Of a stretch of DNA of 64,000 bases, positions 34,482 through 44,045 are shown in pieces. Numbering within the stretch: position 1 is the stretch's first letter; every line of letters starts with the position of its first letter. This stretch comes from Lancefieldella parvula (GTDB taxonomy: Bacteria; Actinomycetota; Coriobacteriia; Coriobacteriales; Atopobiaceae), in contig CP097092.1 in the NCBI GenBank assembly GCA_023300185.1, forward strand, positions 806,001 through 870,000. The letters are read 5' to 3'. Below the pieces are notes generated by a model. That model saw only the letters and a list, made by a program, of their open reading frames with translations. It was not told the origin of the DNA and did no database searches. A program made the position numbers and the translations under genes.

Positions 34482-36026
34482 TGATTGTTGCTATTGACGG
34501 CCCAGCAGGCTCCGGAAAGTCTACGGTAGCTCGCGCCCTTTCTGATCGCCTGGATTTGATTTTTCTTGATACGGGCGCAATGTATCGCTCCGTAACCGTA
34601 GAATGCCTGCATCAAGGCATCGATATGACTGATACCGAGAAAATCATTCAGGTTGCCCGCAGCATTAGTATCTCGTTTGGCAACTCCGCAAACGGTCAGA
34701 CCGTCTACGCAAACGGCTCAAACGTTACGACAGAGATTCGTACCCCAGAGGTAGATAGAAACGTTAGCGCTGTTGCAGCCATCCCTGAGGTTCGCGAGGC
34801 TATGGTCACGCTTCAGCGTCGCGCTGGCGAGAATGGCGATGTAGTCGCAGAAGGTCGTGACATTGGCACCGTGGTATTCCCTGAGGCAGATGTAAAGGTT
34901 TTTTTGACCGCAGATCCTGCTGCTCGTGCTCACCGCCGTGCCGTTCAGCGCCAGGGTGGAGATGCAGCCACCGGAAACGATGCCAAGGTAGACGCCAAGA
35001 GTGAGGAGAAGATCCTCGAAGACATCAAGGCTCGCGATAAGGCTGATTCTGAGCGTAAGGCAGCACCACTTCGTGCTGCAGAAGACGCCCACCACATTGA
35101 CTCTTCTGCACTTTCTGTTGAAGAGGTTATTGCAGCTATTATTGCCCTGCATCCTGGACTCGGCAAAAGAGATGCCCGCAACCACAGGGCTTCTCACCAG
35201 GGCAATGGATCAGAGAGCAGCTCTTCTGATGACGGGAAGTCTCACACGGAAGAGCCTAAGCGCTCCGAGAAAAAGTCTTCTATAGCAGCGGCATCTAAGC
35301 GTTTGCGTCCTTTTGGCGGAAACTCGTTTGACGATTATTACGATACCGCGCTTGCTGATTTTCCAGCTCCAGCAAAGTTCTTTAAATGGCTGGCAGTCAG
35401 TGTGCTTGGACTGATTACAAAAATCTGGTTTAGATGGCGTTGGGACAATGACCAGCTCTTTGTTGGCGATAAGACCCCTCGCGTTCTAATCATGAATCAT
35501 CCAACATTTTTGGACCCCATTGTTACTGTTGTTCACCTGCTTGTTCATGGCATTCCCGTTCGAACCATTTACAAGAGTGAGTTCAACAAGTTCAAGCCAC
35601 TTCAGTGGGCGCTTTCTAGACTGGGCGGTATCCCAGTAGATCGCGGAACTGCCGATATGAAGGCAATTCGTCGTGCAACCACGGCACTTTCTAGGGGAGA
35701 GATGCTTCTCATTTATCCTGAGGGTACCAGAGTCAGAAGCAACACTGAACGTGGAGAAACCCATGGCGGCTTTGCGCTTATTGCACAGCTTGCCAAAGTA
35801 GATGTTCAGCCATTAGCAATTATTGGTGCGCTTGATATTAAGAAAAAAGGTTCTCCTCTGGTTAAGCCTGTAAAGGTGTATCTTCGCGCTGGTCAGAAGG
35901 TTTCTTTTAGTGATCTGACTTCTACAAAGCGTAAAGATCAGGCAAAAGAGATGGAAGAAGATGGCCATGGAGCGGGTATACGAACTAAGAGATGCAATGC
36001 TCAAAGAGCATCCCGGAAGGAATTAG
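34481..36026 (+). CDS. cmk: cytidylate kinase fused to PlsC-type acyltransferase, frameshifted near the 3' end
   Basis: Residues 1-225 are CMP kinase: IDGPAGSGKSTVARALS, FLDTGAMYRSV, AEGRDIGTVVFPEADVKVFLTA. A polar linker (225-285) leads to a 1-acyl-glycerol-3-phosphate acyltransferase-like domain with NHPTFLD (HX4D), a GGIPVDRG block and YPEGTR. The continuous reading frame supports a true fusion. Near 35954-35961 one extra base shifts the frame and would run the protein to 36055, into ispH. Removing it gives EEMAMERVYELRDAMLKE and a stop at 36024, four bases before the ispH GTG, total 514 residues. Probably a sequence error. Confidence 0.88.
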
Positions 36027-36029
36027 TTC

Positions 36030-36884
36030 GTGCCTACTATCAAAATTGCCGATGAAGCAGGTGCTTGTTACGGCGTAGAAAGAGCTCTTCAGATGGTCCA
36101 GCAGGCCGTCAAAGATGCTCATGCGCCCGTGCGCACGCTTGGTCCGCTTATCCATAACCCTCGCGTTGTCACGTCTCTTAAAGACCAGGGCGTAGAGGTT
36201 GTTGATTCTGCCTCTGCGGCTAAAGGAAGTGCGCTTTTATTGCGTACTCATGGTGTAACTCCTCAAGAAGAGCAGATTGCAAAGGACGGCTGTGTTGACG
36301 TACTTGACGCAACCTGTCCGTTTGTAAAGAAGGCCCACGGAGCTGCAGAACTTCTCGCCAAGCAAGGCTATGCCGTATACGTGGTGGGAGAGTCTGGACA
36401 CCCTGAAGTTGAGGCAACGCTTGCTCACGTACCAGGCTCTTTGGCTATTGACTCTGTAGAAGAAGTTGCCGCTCAGGCAGACGCTATGAGAGCTGCAAAG
36501 AAGGTTGGCCTGGTAGTTCAGACCACCATGAGCGCCGCTAAGCTCTCTGAAGTAGTTAACGCGGTGCTTCCGCTTGTTGACGAGCTTCGCGTCATGAATA
36601 CTATCTGCGAGGCTACTGCGGGCCATCAAGACTCGTGCATGAGGCTTGCAAAAGAGTCTGACGTCATGATTATCATTGGCGGCAGGATTTCTGCAAATAC
36701 CACTCGCTTAGCGGAGATTTCAAAGCTCTATTGCCCTGCAACCTATCACATTGAAGGCGCAGATGAGCTGCAGGCTTCTTGGTTTGAGGGAGCTGAGCAT
36801 ATTGGTATTACCGCCGGCGCTTCTACGCCGGAAGCTCATATCAATGCAGTTAAATCAGCTATTGAACAAATCGTAGGCGCCTAA
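36030..36884 (+). CDS. ispH: 4-hydroxy-3-methylbut-2-enyl diphosphate reductase
   Basis: IspH (LytB) reduces HMBPP to IPP and DMAPP with a [4Fe-4S] cluster, ending the MEP pathway. The 284-residue product has the three cluster cysteines in AGACYGVERAL, DATCPFVKKAH and TICEATAGHQDS, plus the conserved LIHNPRVV, RTHGV and GESGHPEV blocks and the terminal GASTPE. GTG start four bases after the repaired cmk-plsC stop. Confidence 0.96.
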   Translation: MPTIKIADEAGACYGVERALQMVQQAVKDAHAPVRTLGPLIHNPRVVTSLKDQGVEVVDSASAAKGSALLLRTHGVTPQEEQIAKDGCVDVLDATCPFVKKAHGAAELLAKQGYAVYVVGESGHPEVEATLAHVPGSLAIDSVEEVAAQADAMRAAKKVGLVVQTTMSAAKLSEVVNAVLPLVDELRVMNTICEATAGHQDSCMRLAKESDVMIIIGGRISANTTRLAEISKLYCPATYHIEGADELQASWFEGAEHIGITAGASTPEAHINAVKSAIEQIVGA

Positions 36885-36885
36885 T

Positions 36886-38268
36886 ATGGAACAGCGCGCA
36901 GACTACGGAAATACAAAATCTGGTGGACTTGGCGCACTGATCGAGTCCGTTGAAGAGGGTAGTCCTGCGTGGAAGGCCGGCCTTGAGCCGGGCATGATTA
37001 TCGAGAAGGTCAATGGTGTAGTGCCAAAAGACCTGATTGATTGGCGTTGGGAAGCTGACGGCTCCCTCTGTGAGCTGGAAGTTTCTGTTCCTGGTGATGA
37101 TGAGCTCTATGAGTGTGTGCTTGAGCGTGAATCTGGAGAAGACTGGGGCGTTGACTTTGTTGATGTGCTCTTTGACGGCATCAAGACCTGCGTAAACGCG
37201 TGTCAGTTCTGCTTTATGGCTATGCTGCCAGAAGACATGCGCCCTTCTCTTTCAATCAGAGATGACGATTATCGCCTGAGCTTCTTGCAGGGCAATTTTG
37301 TTACGCTCACTAACCTCACTGATGAGGATGTTGAGCGCATCATCTCTCACAAGCTTGAGCCTATGAACGTCTCGCTCCATGCAATTTCACCTGACGTGCG
37401 CCGCAATTTAATTGGTGCTCGCGCTGCTAGAGGCATTGAAGTTCTTGGGAAACTCATGGATGCTGGCATTGAGATCCACGGCCAGATTGTTTTGTGTCCT
37501 AACATCAATGACGGTGAAGAGCTTGATAAAACGCTTGATTGGGTGGAGGCTCACCAGCAGATTACCTCTTTGGCCATTGTTCCGCTTGGCTATACCAAAG
37601 ACTCCAAACGCTTTACGCATTCGTATTCTGATGATGTGGAGCTGTCCCGTTCTGTAGTCAAAATTGTTGAACCCTACCAGGAGCGCGCGCGTGCGTCTTT
37701 GGGCATTACGCGCTTCCAGCTCTCTGACGAGTTCTACGTAGACGCTCAGCTACCTATTCCACCTGCGTATACCTATGACGGTTATCCGCAGTTCTATGAT
37801 GGCATTGGCATGCTCAGAAGTTTCCTCGATGAGGCTGAAGAGGTCTGTAGCACTATGCGTACCGCTCTTGACGAGGCAGATACCTATCTTTCTGCTCGTT
37901 CTCGCAAGATTTTGCTGATTGTAGGAGAAGCTGCTCAGCAAACCATCCAGACCTTCTGTGACGACTGGTCGGCTGATGGCAACGTTTCTACTTTTGCTGT
38001 GCGTAATGATTTCTTTGGCGGAGACGTTAATGTCACAGGACTTATCTGCGCCGTTGATCTTCTCGCCCAGGTGCCAGAGGACTTAACTGATGTCCTGGTA
38101 GTACTTCCTGAGGTCATGTTTAACTTTGATAAGGTCACCCTTGATGGCATGTCGCTGGCCGATTTAACTGCGCAGCTAGAGGCTCGTGGCGCAAAAGTAA
38201 TCATGTCAATTCCTGGTCCCACAAACATTGCTGAGTCGTGTATTAAAGCGCTCAAAGAGTGGGATTAG
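36886..38268 (+). CDS. DUF512 radical-SAM-like protein with N-terminal PDZ
   Basis: A 460-residue DUF512-family protein, function unproven. The first 90 residues form a PDZ-like domain (SVEEGSPAWKAGLEPGMIIEKVNG). A radical-SAM-type CVNACQFCF motif (Cx3Cx2C) follows near residue 103, with MLPEDMRPSLSIRDDDYRLSFLQGNFVTLTNL after it. The C-terminal DUF512 region ends with a VLVVLPEVMFNFD block. The family is commonly found beside der in Gram-positive bacteria, as here. It lies one base after ispH. Confidence 0.9.
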   Translation: MEQRADYGNTKSGGLGALIESVEEGSPAWKAGLEPGMIIEKVNGVVPKDLIDWRWEADGSLCELEVSVPGDDELYECVLERESGEDWGVDFVDVLFDGIKTCVNACQFCFMAMLPEDMRPSLSIRDDDYRLSFLQGNFVTLTNLTDEDVERIISHKLEPMNVSLHAISPDVRRNLIGARAARGIEVLGKLMDAGIEIHGQIVLCPNINDGEELDKTLDWVEAHQQITSLAIVPLGYTKDSKRFTHSYSDDVELSRSVVKIVEPYQERARASLGITRFQLSDEFYVDAQLPIPPAYTYDGYPQFYDGIGMLRSFLDEAEEVCSTMRTALDEADTYLSARSRKILLIVGEAAQQTIQTFCDDWSADGNVSTFAVRNDFFGGDVNVTGLICAVDLLAQVPEDLTDVLVVLPEVMFNFDKVTLDGMSLADLTAQLEARGAKVIMSIPGPTNIAESCIKALKEWD

Positions 38269-38314
38269 CCACGTATTGCTGGTATTATTAAACCAACTGA
38301 ATGAAAGGTGAGAC

Positions 38315-39640
38315 ATGGCTAAGCCCATTGTTGCTATTGTTGGACGCCCAAATGTTGGTAAGTCCACGCTGGTAAATAGAATTGCCGAGAAACGCGATGC
38401 AATTGTGCACGAGTCCAGGGGAGTAACCCGTGACCGCTCATATCACGATGCTGACTGGAACGGTCGTGAGTTTAAGCTTATTGATACCGGCGGCATTGAG
38501 TCAATTAAGTCGCAGGATCGCTTTGCTCCACACATCCGTGAGCAGGCCCTTCTTGCATGCGAAGAGGCAGACGTTATCGTCTTTGTGGTAGACGGCTCTA
38601 CCGGCGTTACCGATGAAGACGAAGAGGTAGCTCGCATTGTTCGCAAGAGCACCAAGCCCGTGTTCTTGGTTGTCAACAAGAAAGATAACCCTGCAACTGA
38701 GCAGGACGGTCTTTGGGACTTCTACGCACTTGGTTGCGGAGAACCTCTGCCTCTGTCTGCTTCACACGGTCACGGTACTGGTGACTTGCTGGATGACATT
38801 GTAAACGCTTTCCCTGAGGCTGATGAAGAGCCAGAGGATGATGGCATCCTTAACCTTGCAATCATTGGTCGTCCAAACGTGGGCAAGTCTTCGCTGGCAA
38901 ACCGCCTGGCTAACAAGAAACGCTCTATTGTTTCTGATGTTGCTGGTACTACGCGTGACGCTATTGACACCATGATTGAATGGAAGGGAACTCCCATTCG
39001 TCTTGTTGATACCGCTGGTATTCGCAAAAAGAGCCAGGTACACGAGGACGTTGAGTACTACAGTCTGGTCAGAGGTCTGCAGGCAATGGACCGCGCAGAC
39101 GTCTGTCTTCTTGTTGTTGACGCCTCTGTTGGCGTAACCGAGCAGGACCAGAAGCTTGCAAACATGGCCGTAGAGCGTGGATGCGCTCTGGTGCTCCTGC
39201 TTAACAAGTGGGATCTTATTGATTCTGAGGCAAAGCGCGATGAGGTAGCGGCTTCTGGAGCAAAGCGCCTTGCCTTTGCTCCATGGATTGCTTCTATCAA
39301 CGTTTCTGCACTTACTGGCCGCGCTATTGATAAAGTACTTGCCGCTGCTCTTTCAGCTGCAGAATCCCGCGCACTTCAGCTTAAGACTTCCGAGCTCAAC
39401 GAGCTTCTCGCCCAGATTAGAGAAGGCGGACACACGGTTTCTGACCGCGGCCGCCGTCTTAAGATTCAGTACGCTACTCAGACGGGCTCTAAGCCTCCTG
39501 TTATCTCGTTCTGGTGCAACGCTCCAGACCTTGTTGATGACAACTACGAGCGCTTTATTGAGAACAGGCTTCGCGAGAAGTTCTCTCTGATTGGTACACC
39601 TATTCGTTTGAAGTTCCGTAAGAAGGTCGAATCTAACTAA
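38315..39640 (+). CDS. der: ribosome biogenesis GTPase Der
   Basis: Der (EngA) is a 50S assembly GTPase with two tandem G domains. The 441-residue product shows G1 motifs GRPNVGKSTLVNRI and GRPNVGKSSLANRL, G3 motifs DTGG and DTAG, NKKD and NKWD specificity motifs, and a C-terminal KH-like domain ending LIGTPIRLKFRKK. It is intact although neighbours downstream are frameshifted. The stop overlaps the plsY start. Confidence 0.97.
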   Translation: MAKPIVAIVGRPNVGKSTLVNRIAEKRDAIVHESRGVTRDRSYHDADWNGREFKLIDTGGIESIKSQDRFAPHIREQALLACEEADVIVFVVDGSTGVTDEDEEVARIVRKSTKPVFLVVNKKDNPATEQDGLWDFYALGCGEPLPLSASHGHGTGDLLDDIVNAFPEADEEPEDDGILNLAIIGRPNVGKSSLANRLANKKRSIVSDVAGTTRDAIDTMIEWKGTPIRLVDTAGIRKKSQVHEDVEYYSLVRGLQAMDRADVCLLVVDASVGVTEQDQKLANMAVERGCALVLLLNKWDLIDSEAKRDEVAASGAKRLAFAPWIASINVSALTGRAIDKVLAAALSAAESRALQLKTSELNELLAQIREGGHTVSDRGRRLKIQYATQTGSKPPVISFWCNAPDLVDDNYERFIENRLREKFSLIGTPIRLKFRKKVESN

Positions 39641-40303
39641 TGTCTGGAATTGTTGTTGCTCTGATTTTTGGACTAATTGCATTTGGCCTTGGTGGCATTC
39701 CATTTGGCCTGATTATTGCAAGCGTTATGGCTCATGAAGACATCCGCAAGCTTGGATCAGGAAACATTGGCACTACCAATGTTGCTAGAAATGCTGGTAA
39801 AGCCGCAGGTATTCTTACGCTTCTTTGCGATGCAGGTAAGGGCATTGTCAGCGTCATGCTGGTTCGTTGGTTCTTGGGAGCCCAAGGATTTACTCCTCTG
39901 GTCTCGGGAAATGATCACGCAGAGGCTGAGCTCATCATTTCTTTTGTGTATGCCTGCTGTGTTCTTGGTCATATTTTCTCGCCTTGGCTTCATTTCCATG
40001 GCGGTAAAGGAATTGCTGTTGGATTTGGCGGTGGCCTTGCAGTAAATCCGCTTGCTGCATCTCGTAGCTCTTGCGGTGTTTATTACGCTTGCCGTACCAA
40101 CTAAGTACGTATCGCTTGGCTCCATTGGCGCAGCGGTTGCCATTCCACTATTCTGCCTGCTATTTGGTATGGATCCCGTGGCAACCATTCCTGTATTTGT
40201 TGTAGCAGCTGCAGTTATTTGGGCACATCGCGAGAATATCAATCGTCTTAATGCTGGTAGCGAGTCTAAATTCTCTTTCGGCGATAAGAAAAAGGACAAG
40301 TAA
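39640..40303 (+). CDS. plsY: glycerol-3-phosphate acyltransferase PlsY, frameshifted
   Basis: PlsY transfers acyl from acyl-phosphate to glycerol-3-phosphate at the membrane. The N-terminal part has GGIPFGLIIA, LGSGNIGTTNVARNAG and HGGKGIAVGFG, the three family motifs. Near 40051-40062 the frame shifts by one; the continuing frame (LVALAVFITLAVPTKYVSLGSI...) supplies the last two membrane segments. Removing one T of the TT at 40052 restores 220 residues, a normal length. As written the product would end at 154 residues. plsY-gpsA order is conserved. Confidence 0.87.
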
Positions 40304-40305
40304 TC

Positions 40306-41317
40306 ATGAAAAAAGTTGCTGTTATTGGTTCGGGATCATGGGGTACCGCACTTTCAACACTTCTTGCTTCAACTTCTGATGAGGTAATTATCTGGTCTAG
40401 AGAGGCCGATGTTACCGAATCCATCAATAAAGAGCACGTCAACTGCAGACATCTTTCTGATTCTGAGCTGCCACACAATATTGTGTCTACCACTAGTGAA
40501 GCTGAGGCTCTCACCGGTGTAGATGCTGTTGTTATGGCGGCTCCTTCTGCGTTTTTACGTTCTGTTTGCTGCTGCTTGCGCACCGTATCTTGACCCTGAG
40601 GTTGATGTTTTGATTCTCTCCAAGGGTATGGAAGCAGGTTCTCACAAGCTTATGCATGAGGTAGCTGCTGACGAGCTTGGAAATCCTGCAAGAATTGCTG
40701 TGCTTTCTGGTCCAAACCATGCAGAAGAGGTCATTAAACAGGGAATCTCTGCAGCAGTTGTAGCGTCTGAAGATGCCGAGGTTGCTAAGCGCTTCCAGGC
40801 ACTGCTTTCTCGTCCATACTTCAGAACCTACATTAGCTCTGACGTGCGTGGCGTTGAGGCGTGTGCTGCCGCTAAAAACGTTGTAGCTATTGCCTGTGGT
40901 ATTGCTGTTGGCCTTGGTAATGGCGATAACGCCCTTGCGGCCCTAATGACCCGCGGCTTGGCAGAACTTGGCCGCGTGGTATGCGCCATTGGCGGAGACC
41001 CGCTTACCTGTATGGGTCTTGCTGGTATGGGTGACTTGGTGGCTACCTGCACCTCTGAGCATTCTAGAAATAGAACGTTTGGAGAAGCCCTGGTTAAGGG
41101 CAAGACGCTTCAGTCATACCAGGAAGAAACCGGTATGGTTGTTGAGGGTGCTCAGGCCGTCATTGGTCTTTATGAGCTTGGTCAGCAGATGGACGTTGAG
41201 ATGCCTATCACTTCAGCTGTTCACGCTGTACTTTACGAAGGCGCTACGCCAGAAGACATTACTTCTCGCCTTACTAACCGCCTTCCTAATGAAGAATTTT
41301 ATGGAATGACTCGATAG
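40306..41317 (+). CDS. gpsA: NAD(P)-dependent glycerol-3-phosphate dehydrogenase, frameshifted
   Basis: GpsA makes glycerol-3-phosphate, the PlsY substrate. The N-terminal frame has the NAD loop VAVIGSGSWGTALST and VVMAAPSAFLR. Near 40557-40563 (ACGTTCT) an extra base shifts the frame. The continuing frame has LSKGMEAG, VLSGPNHAEEV, the catalytic-Lys block ACAAAKNVVAIACG, and GLAGMGDLVATCTSEHSRNRTFG. Repaired length is 336 residues, as expected. Both halves are highly conserved, which argues against long-standing decay. Confidence 0.88.
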
Positions 41318-41326
41318 GAGAGTTTA

Positions 41327-42003
41327 ATGAATAACGTCCTGGTAGCACCATCTGTTCTGTCTGCAGATTTCTCCAAGCTTAAGAGTGAGCTTGATTCAAT
41401 TGCAAACGCTGACTACATCCATTACGACGTGATGGATGGTCACTTTGTTCCTAATATCTCTTTTGGACCAGATATTTTCTCGTACTGCAAGAAGTCTTCT
41501 GAGCTGCCTATTGATGTCCATCTGATGGTTACCAATCCAGCTGAGATTGCACCTCTGTTCCTGGACCGTGGCGCTGACGTTGTTACCTTCCACTACGAGG
41601 CTGAGGTTCACGCTCATCGTCTTGTTCACCTTATTAAGGACTCTGGTGCTAAGGCTGGCATTTCTCTTTGCCCAGGCACTCCCGTAAGCGTTCTTGAGGA
41701 TCTTATTGAAGACCTTGACCTGGTGCTTATCATGACGGTTAACCCTGGTTTTGGTGGTCAGAAGTTTATTCCTCACTCAATCGAGAAGCTCAAGGCACTC
41801 AAAGAGCTCTGCCGTAAGCACAACGTTAACCCTCTGATTGAGGTTGATGGTGGTATTAGTGCAGCTAACGCAGCTGATGTTGTAGCTGCTGGCGCTGATA
41901 TGCTTGTTGCAGGTAGCGCTGTGTTTGGCCAGGAAGACCGCGGCTGCAACCATCGAGGCTATCCGCATCTGCTGGCGAGTCTGCTCTTACCGTTCAGGGC
42001 TAA
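41327..42003 (+). CDS. rpe: ribulose-phosphate 3-epimerase, with two frameshifts near the 3' end
   Basis: Rpe interconverts ribulose-5-P and xylulose-5-P. The frame has the TIM-barrel signatures VLSADFSKLKSEL, HYDVMDGHFVPNISFG, DVHLMV, VNPGFGGQKFI and EVDGGI, and reaches GSAVFGQEDR. There an extra G (about 41940) and an extra C (about 41963) shift the frame twice. Repaired, it ends AATIEAIASAGESALTVQG at TAA 42001 with 224 residues. Without repair the frame runs on into the next gene and makes a spurious fusion. Confidence 0.87.
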
Positions 42004-42064
42004 ACTACGCTCTCAAGCATTAGTTACGCCAGATCATCCAAGATTGAATCAACAGAAACACATT

Positions 42065-43214
42065 ATGGATTACGTTTACCTAGACTATGCAGCTTCAGCA
42101 CCAATGCGCCCAGAGGCGCTAGATGCCGAGAAAACCTATGAGGCTTCACCCATTGCTGGGGTGAACCCAAACTCTTTGCACTCGCTTGGTCGTCAAGCAG
42201 CGCGAGAGCTTGATGGTGCTCGTGGCGTTATCGCGCATGCGGTGGGTGGTAAGTTTAGGGCTCCTGACGTGGTCTTTTGCTCTGGCGGTACCGAGGGCAA
42301 TAACCTCTCAGTTCTTGGTATGGCAGAAGGTATTCGTAACAAGGATCACAAGCGCAACACGGTGGTTTTCTCGGCAATTGAACATGATTCTATTTTGGAT
42401 CTTGCGCCGGTTCTTCGCGAGAAGGGCTTTGAGGTTAGAATTGCTCAGCCTAACCGTCAGGGAAAGATTGAGGCTTCTGCCCTTGAGGGTCTTTTGGACC
42501 AGTCGGTAGCCCTTGTTTCCGTTATGTATGCCAATAATGAGACGGGTGTTATTCAGCCAGTTGTTAGATCTTGCGCGCGCTGCTCATAAGGTGGGTGCGC
42601 TTTTCCACACTGACGCGGTTCAGGCGTTTGGTCGCATTCCTCTTGAGGTAGCAGACGTAGACGCCCTGACCATTGCTGCCCATAAAATTGGTGGACCTCT
42701 TGGTATTGCTGCAGTGCTTATGCGCTCCAAGGTTCCGTTTAAAGCACAGAGTTACGGCGGGGGACAAGAGGCTGGCAGGCGTCATGGAACGCAGGACGTT
42801 CGGAGCGCCCTCGCTTTTGCCGCCGCTGCTGCGTGGTGCCTGGAGAACCTTACGCAAACGCAGGAGAGCGTTTCTGCGCGCGCTAATAAGGTGTATGAGA
42901 CTCTTTGTGCTTCTCCCAAGATTAAGCCAACTACAGAGGCTTACGCGGGCAAAGATCACATGCCTGGTACGGTCAGCATTATGGTTCCTTCAATGGACTC
43001 AGAGACGCTTATCTTAAAGCTTGACCAGGCAGGTTTTGAAGTCTCGGCTGGCTCTGCGTGCTCTTCAGGTTCTCTTGACGCAAGTCATGTTCTCTCGGCT
43101 ATGGGAATCTCTAGAAACGAGGCTCTGGGCAGCCTGCGCATTACCTTTGACGAGCGCGTTTCTGAGGCTGACCTCGATGCCTTCTGTGCAACGTTGCTGC
43201 AGATTGTTGGATAA
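42065..43214 (+). CDS. cysteine desulfurase (NifS/IscS family), frameshifted
   Basis: A PLP enzyme that takes sulfur from cysteine for Fe-S clusters or tRNA thiolation. VYLDYAASAPMRPEALD opens the protein, FCSGGTEGNNLSVLG and VVFSAIEHDSILD follow, and VSVMYANNETGVIQPV ends the first frame. An extra base near 42557-42565 shifts to LDLARAAHKVGALFHTDAVQAFG. The PLP Lys (AAHKIGGPLGI) and the catalytic Cys loop (SAGSACSSGSLDASHVL) are in the second frame. Repaired length is 382 residues. The first frame continues that of rpe, which is an artefact of the shifts. Confidence 0.87.
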
Positions 43215-43311
43215 ATTTTTCACATACTAATCTCTGCATTAGTTATGTTCTGCGTCCGATACGTCCTTATTTACGGTAGACTAGATGAGTAACCGTATAT
43301 GAGGAGGCCCT

Positions 43312-44031
43312 ATGAGTGAGTCTGTAAATCTGATGCAGCTCCAGGATATTGATTTGCAGCTGCTAAAACTCGCATCCAACTTGGCCTCAATGCCCCAGGT
43401 TCAAAAGATTAAAAACGCTCAACTTGCAGAGAAAAAGATTGCTTCTCAGCTCAAGCAGGTACTTGGCGTAAAAAAAGACGTAGAAATTGATATTTCTGAC
43501 CTCAATGAGCAGCGCGCCCACTATGTCCAAAAGACAGAAGAGGTCTCTGCTGCTGTAGAAACTGCAACCAATCATCGTGCTCTTAGAGACTTTGACCAGC
43601 AGCTTTCTTCTTTGGCAAAGAATATCGAGAAGTGCGATTTTAAGCTTGCAGCAAAGGCAGAAGAGCTTGAAAAGTGCAAGAAGGCTTACCAGACAGCTCA
43701 AGACTTGCAGGTAAAGCTTATGAAAGAACGTGAGAGCCTTTCTCAGTCTCTTGAGATTGATTCTGCAGCACTTCGTGCAGAGATTGTAGAGCTCTCTAAG
43801 TCTCGAGAAGAACTTGCAGCTCAGATTTCTGCGAACACGCTTGAGCGTTATGAAGCTGCACGTAAACGTTTTAAGGGCCTGGCAGTTGAGCACCTTGTAG
43901 GTAATGTTCCAAGCGTTTGCCGCGTCAAGCTGCAACCAAGTTCATTCCATGATCTTCAGCACAGCTCTGAGATTGCCGAATGCCCTTATTGCCACAGGAT
44001 GCTTATTACTTCTACAGCGTTTGAAGAATAA
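43312..44031 (+). CDS. coiled-coil protein with C-terminal zinc-ribbon-like region
   Basis: A 239-residue protein of the C4-type zinc-ribbon/DUF164 family, function unknown. A long coiled coil spans about residues 15-190, rich in Lys, Glu and Leu. The C-terminus normally binds zinc through two CxxC pairs. The second is present (ECPYCHRML) but the first reads VCRVKL, with only one Cys, so binding may be altered. AGGAGG precedes the ATG. It lies 14 bases before coaBC. Confidence 0.8.
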   Translation: MSESVNLMQLQDIDLQLLKLASNLASMPQVQKIKNAQLAEKKIASQLKQVLGVKKDVEIDISDLNEQRAHYVQKTEEVSAAVETATNHRALRDFDQQLSSLAKNIEKCDFKLAAKAEELEKCKKAYQTAQDLQVKLMKERESLSQSLEIDSAALRAEIVELSKSREELAAQISANTLERYEAARKRFKGLAVEHLVGNVPSVCRVKLQPSSFHDLQHSSEIAECPYCHRMLITSTAFEE

Positions 44032-44045
44032 AGGAATTTCTCGCC

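Noticed and set aside
36022..36055. Overlap of the cmk-plsC C-terminus with ispH as translational coupling
   Set aside because: The overlap exists only in the shifted frame; the repaired frame stops at 36026, before the ispH GTG.
41327..42589. Rpe-cysteine desulfurase fusion protein
   Set aside because: It depends on two frameshifts near the rpe 3' end; repaired frames give two normal genes.
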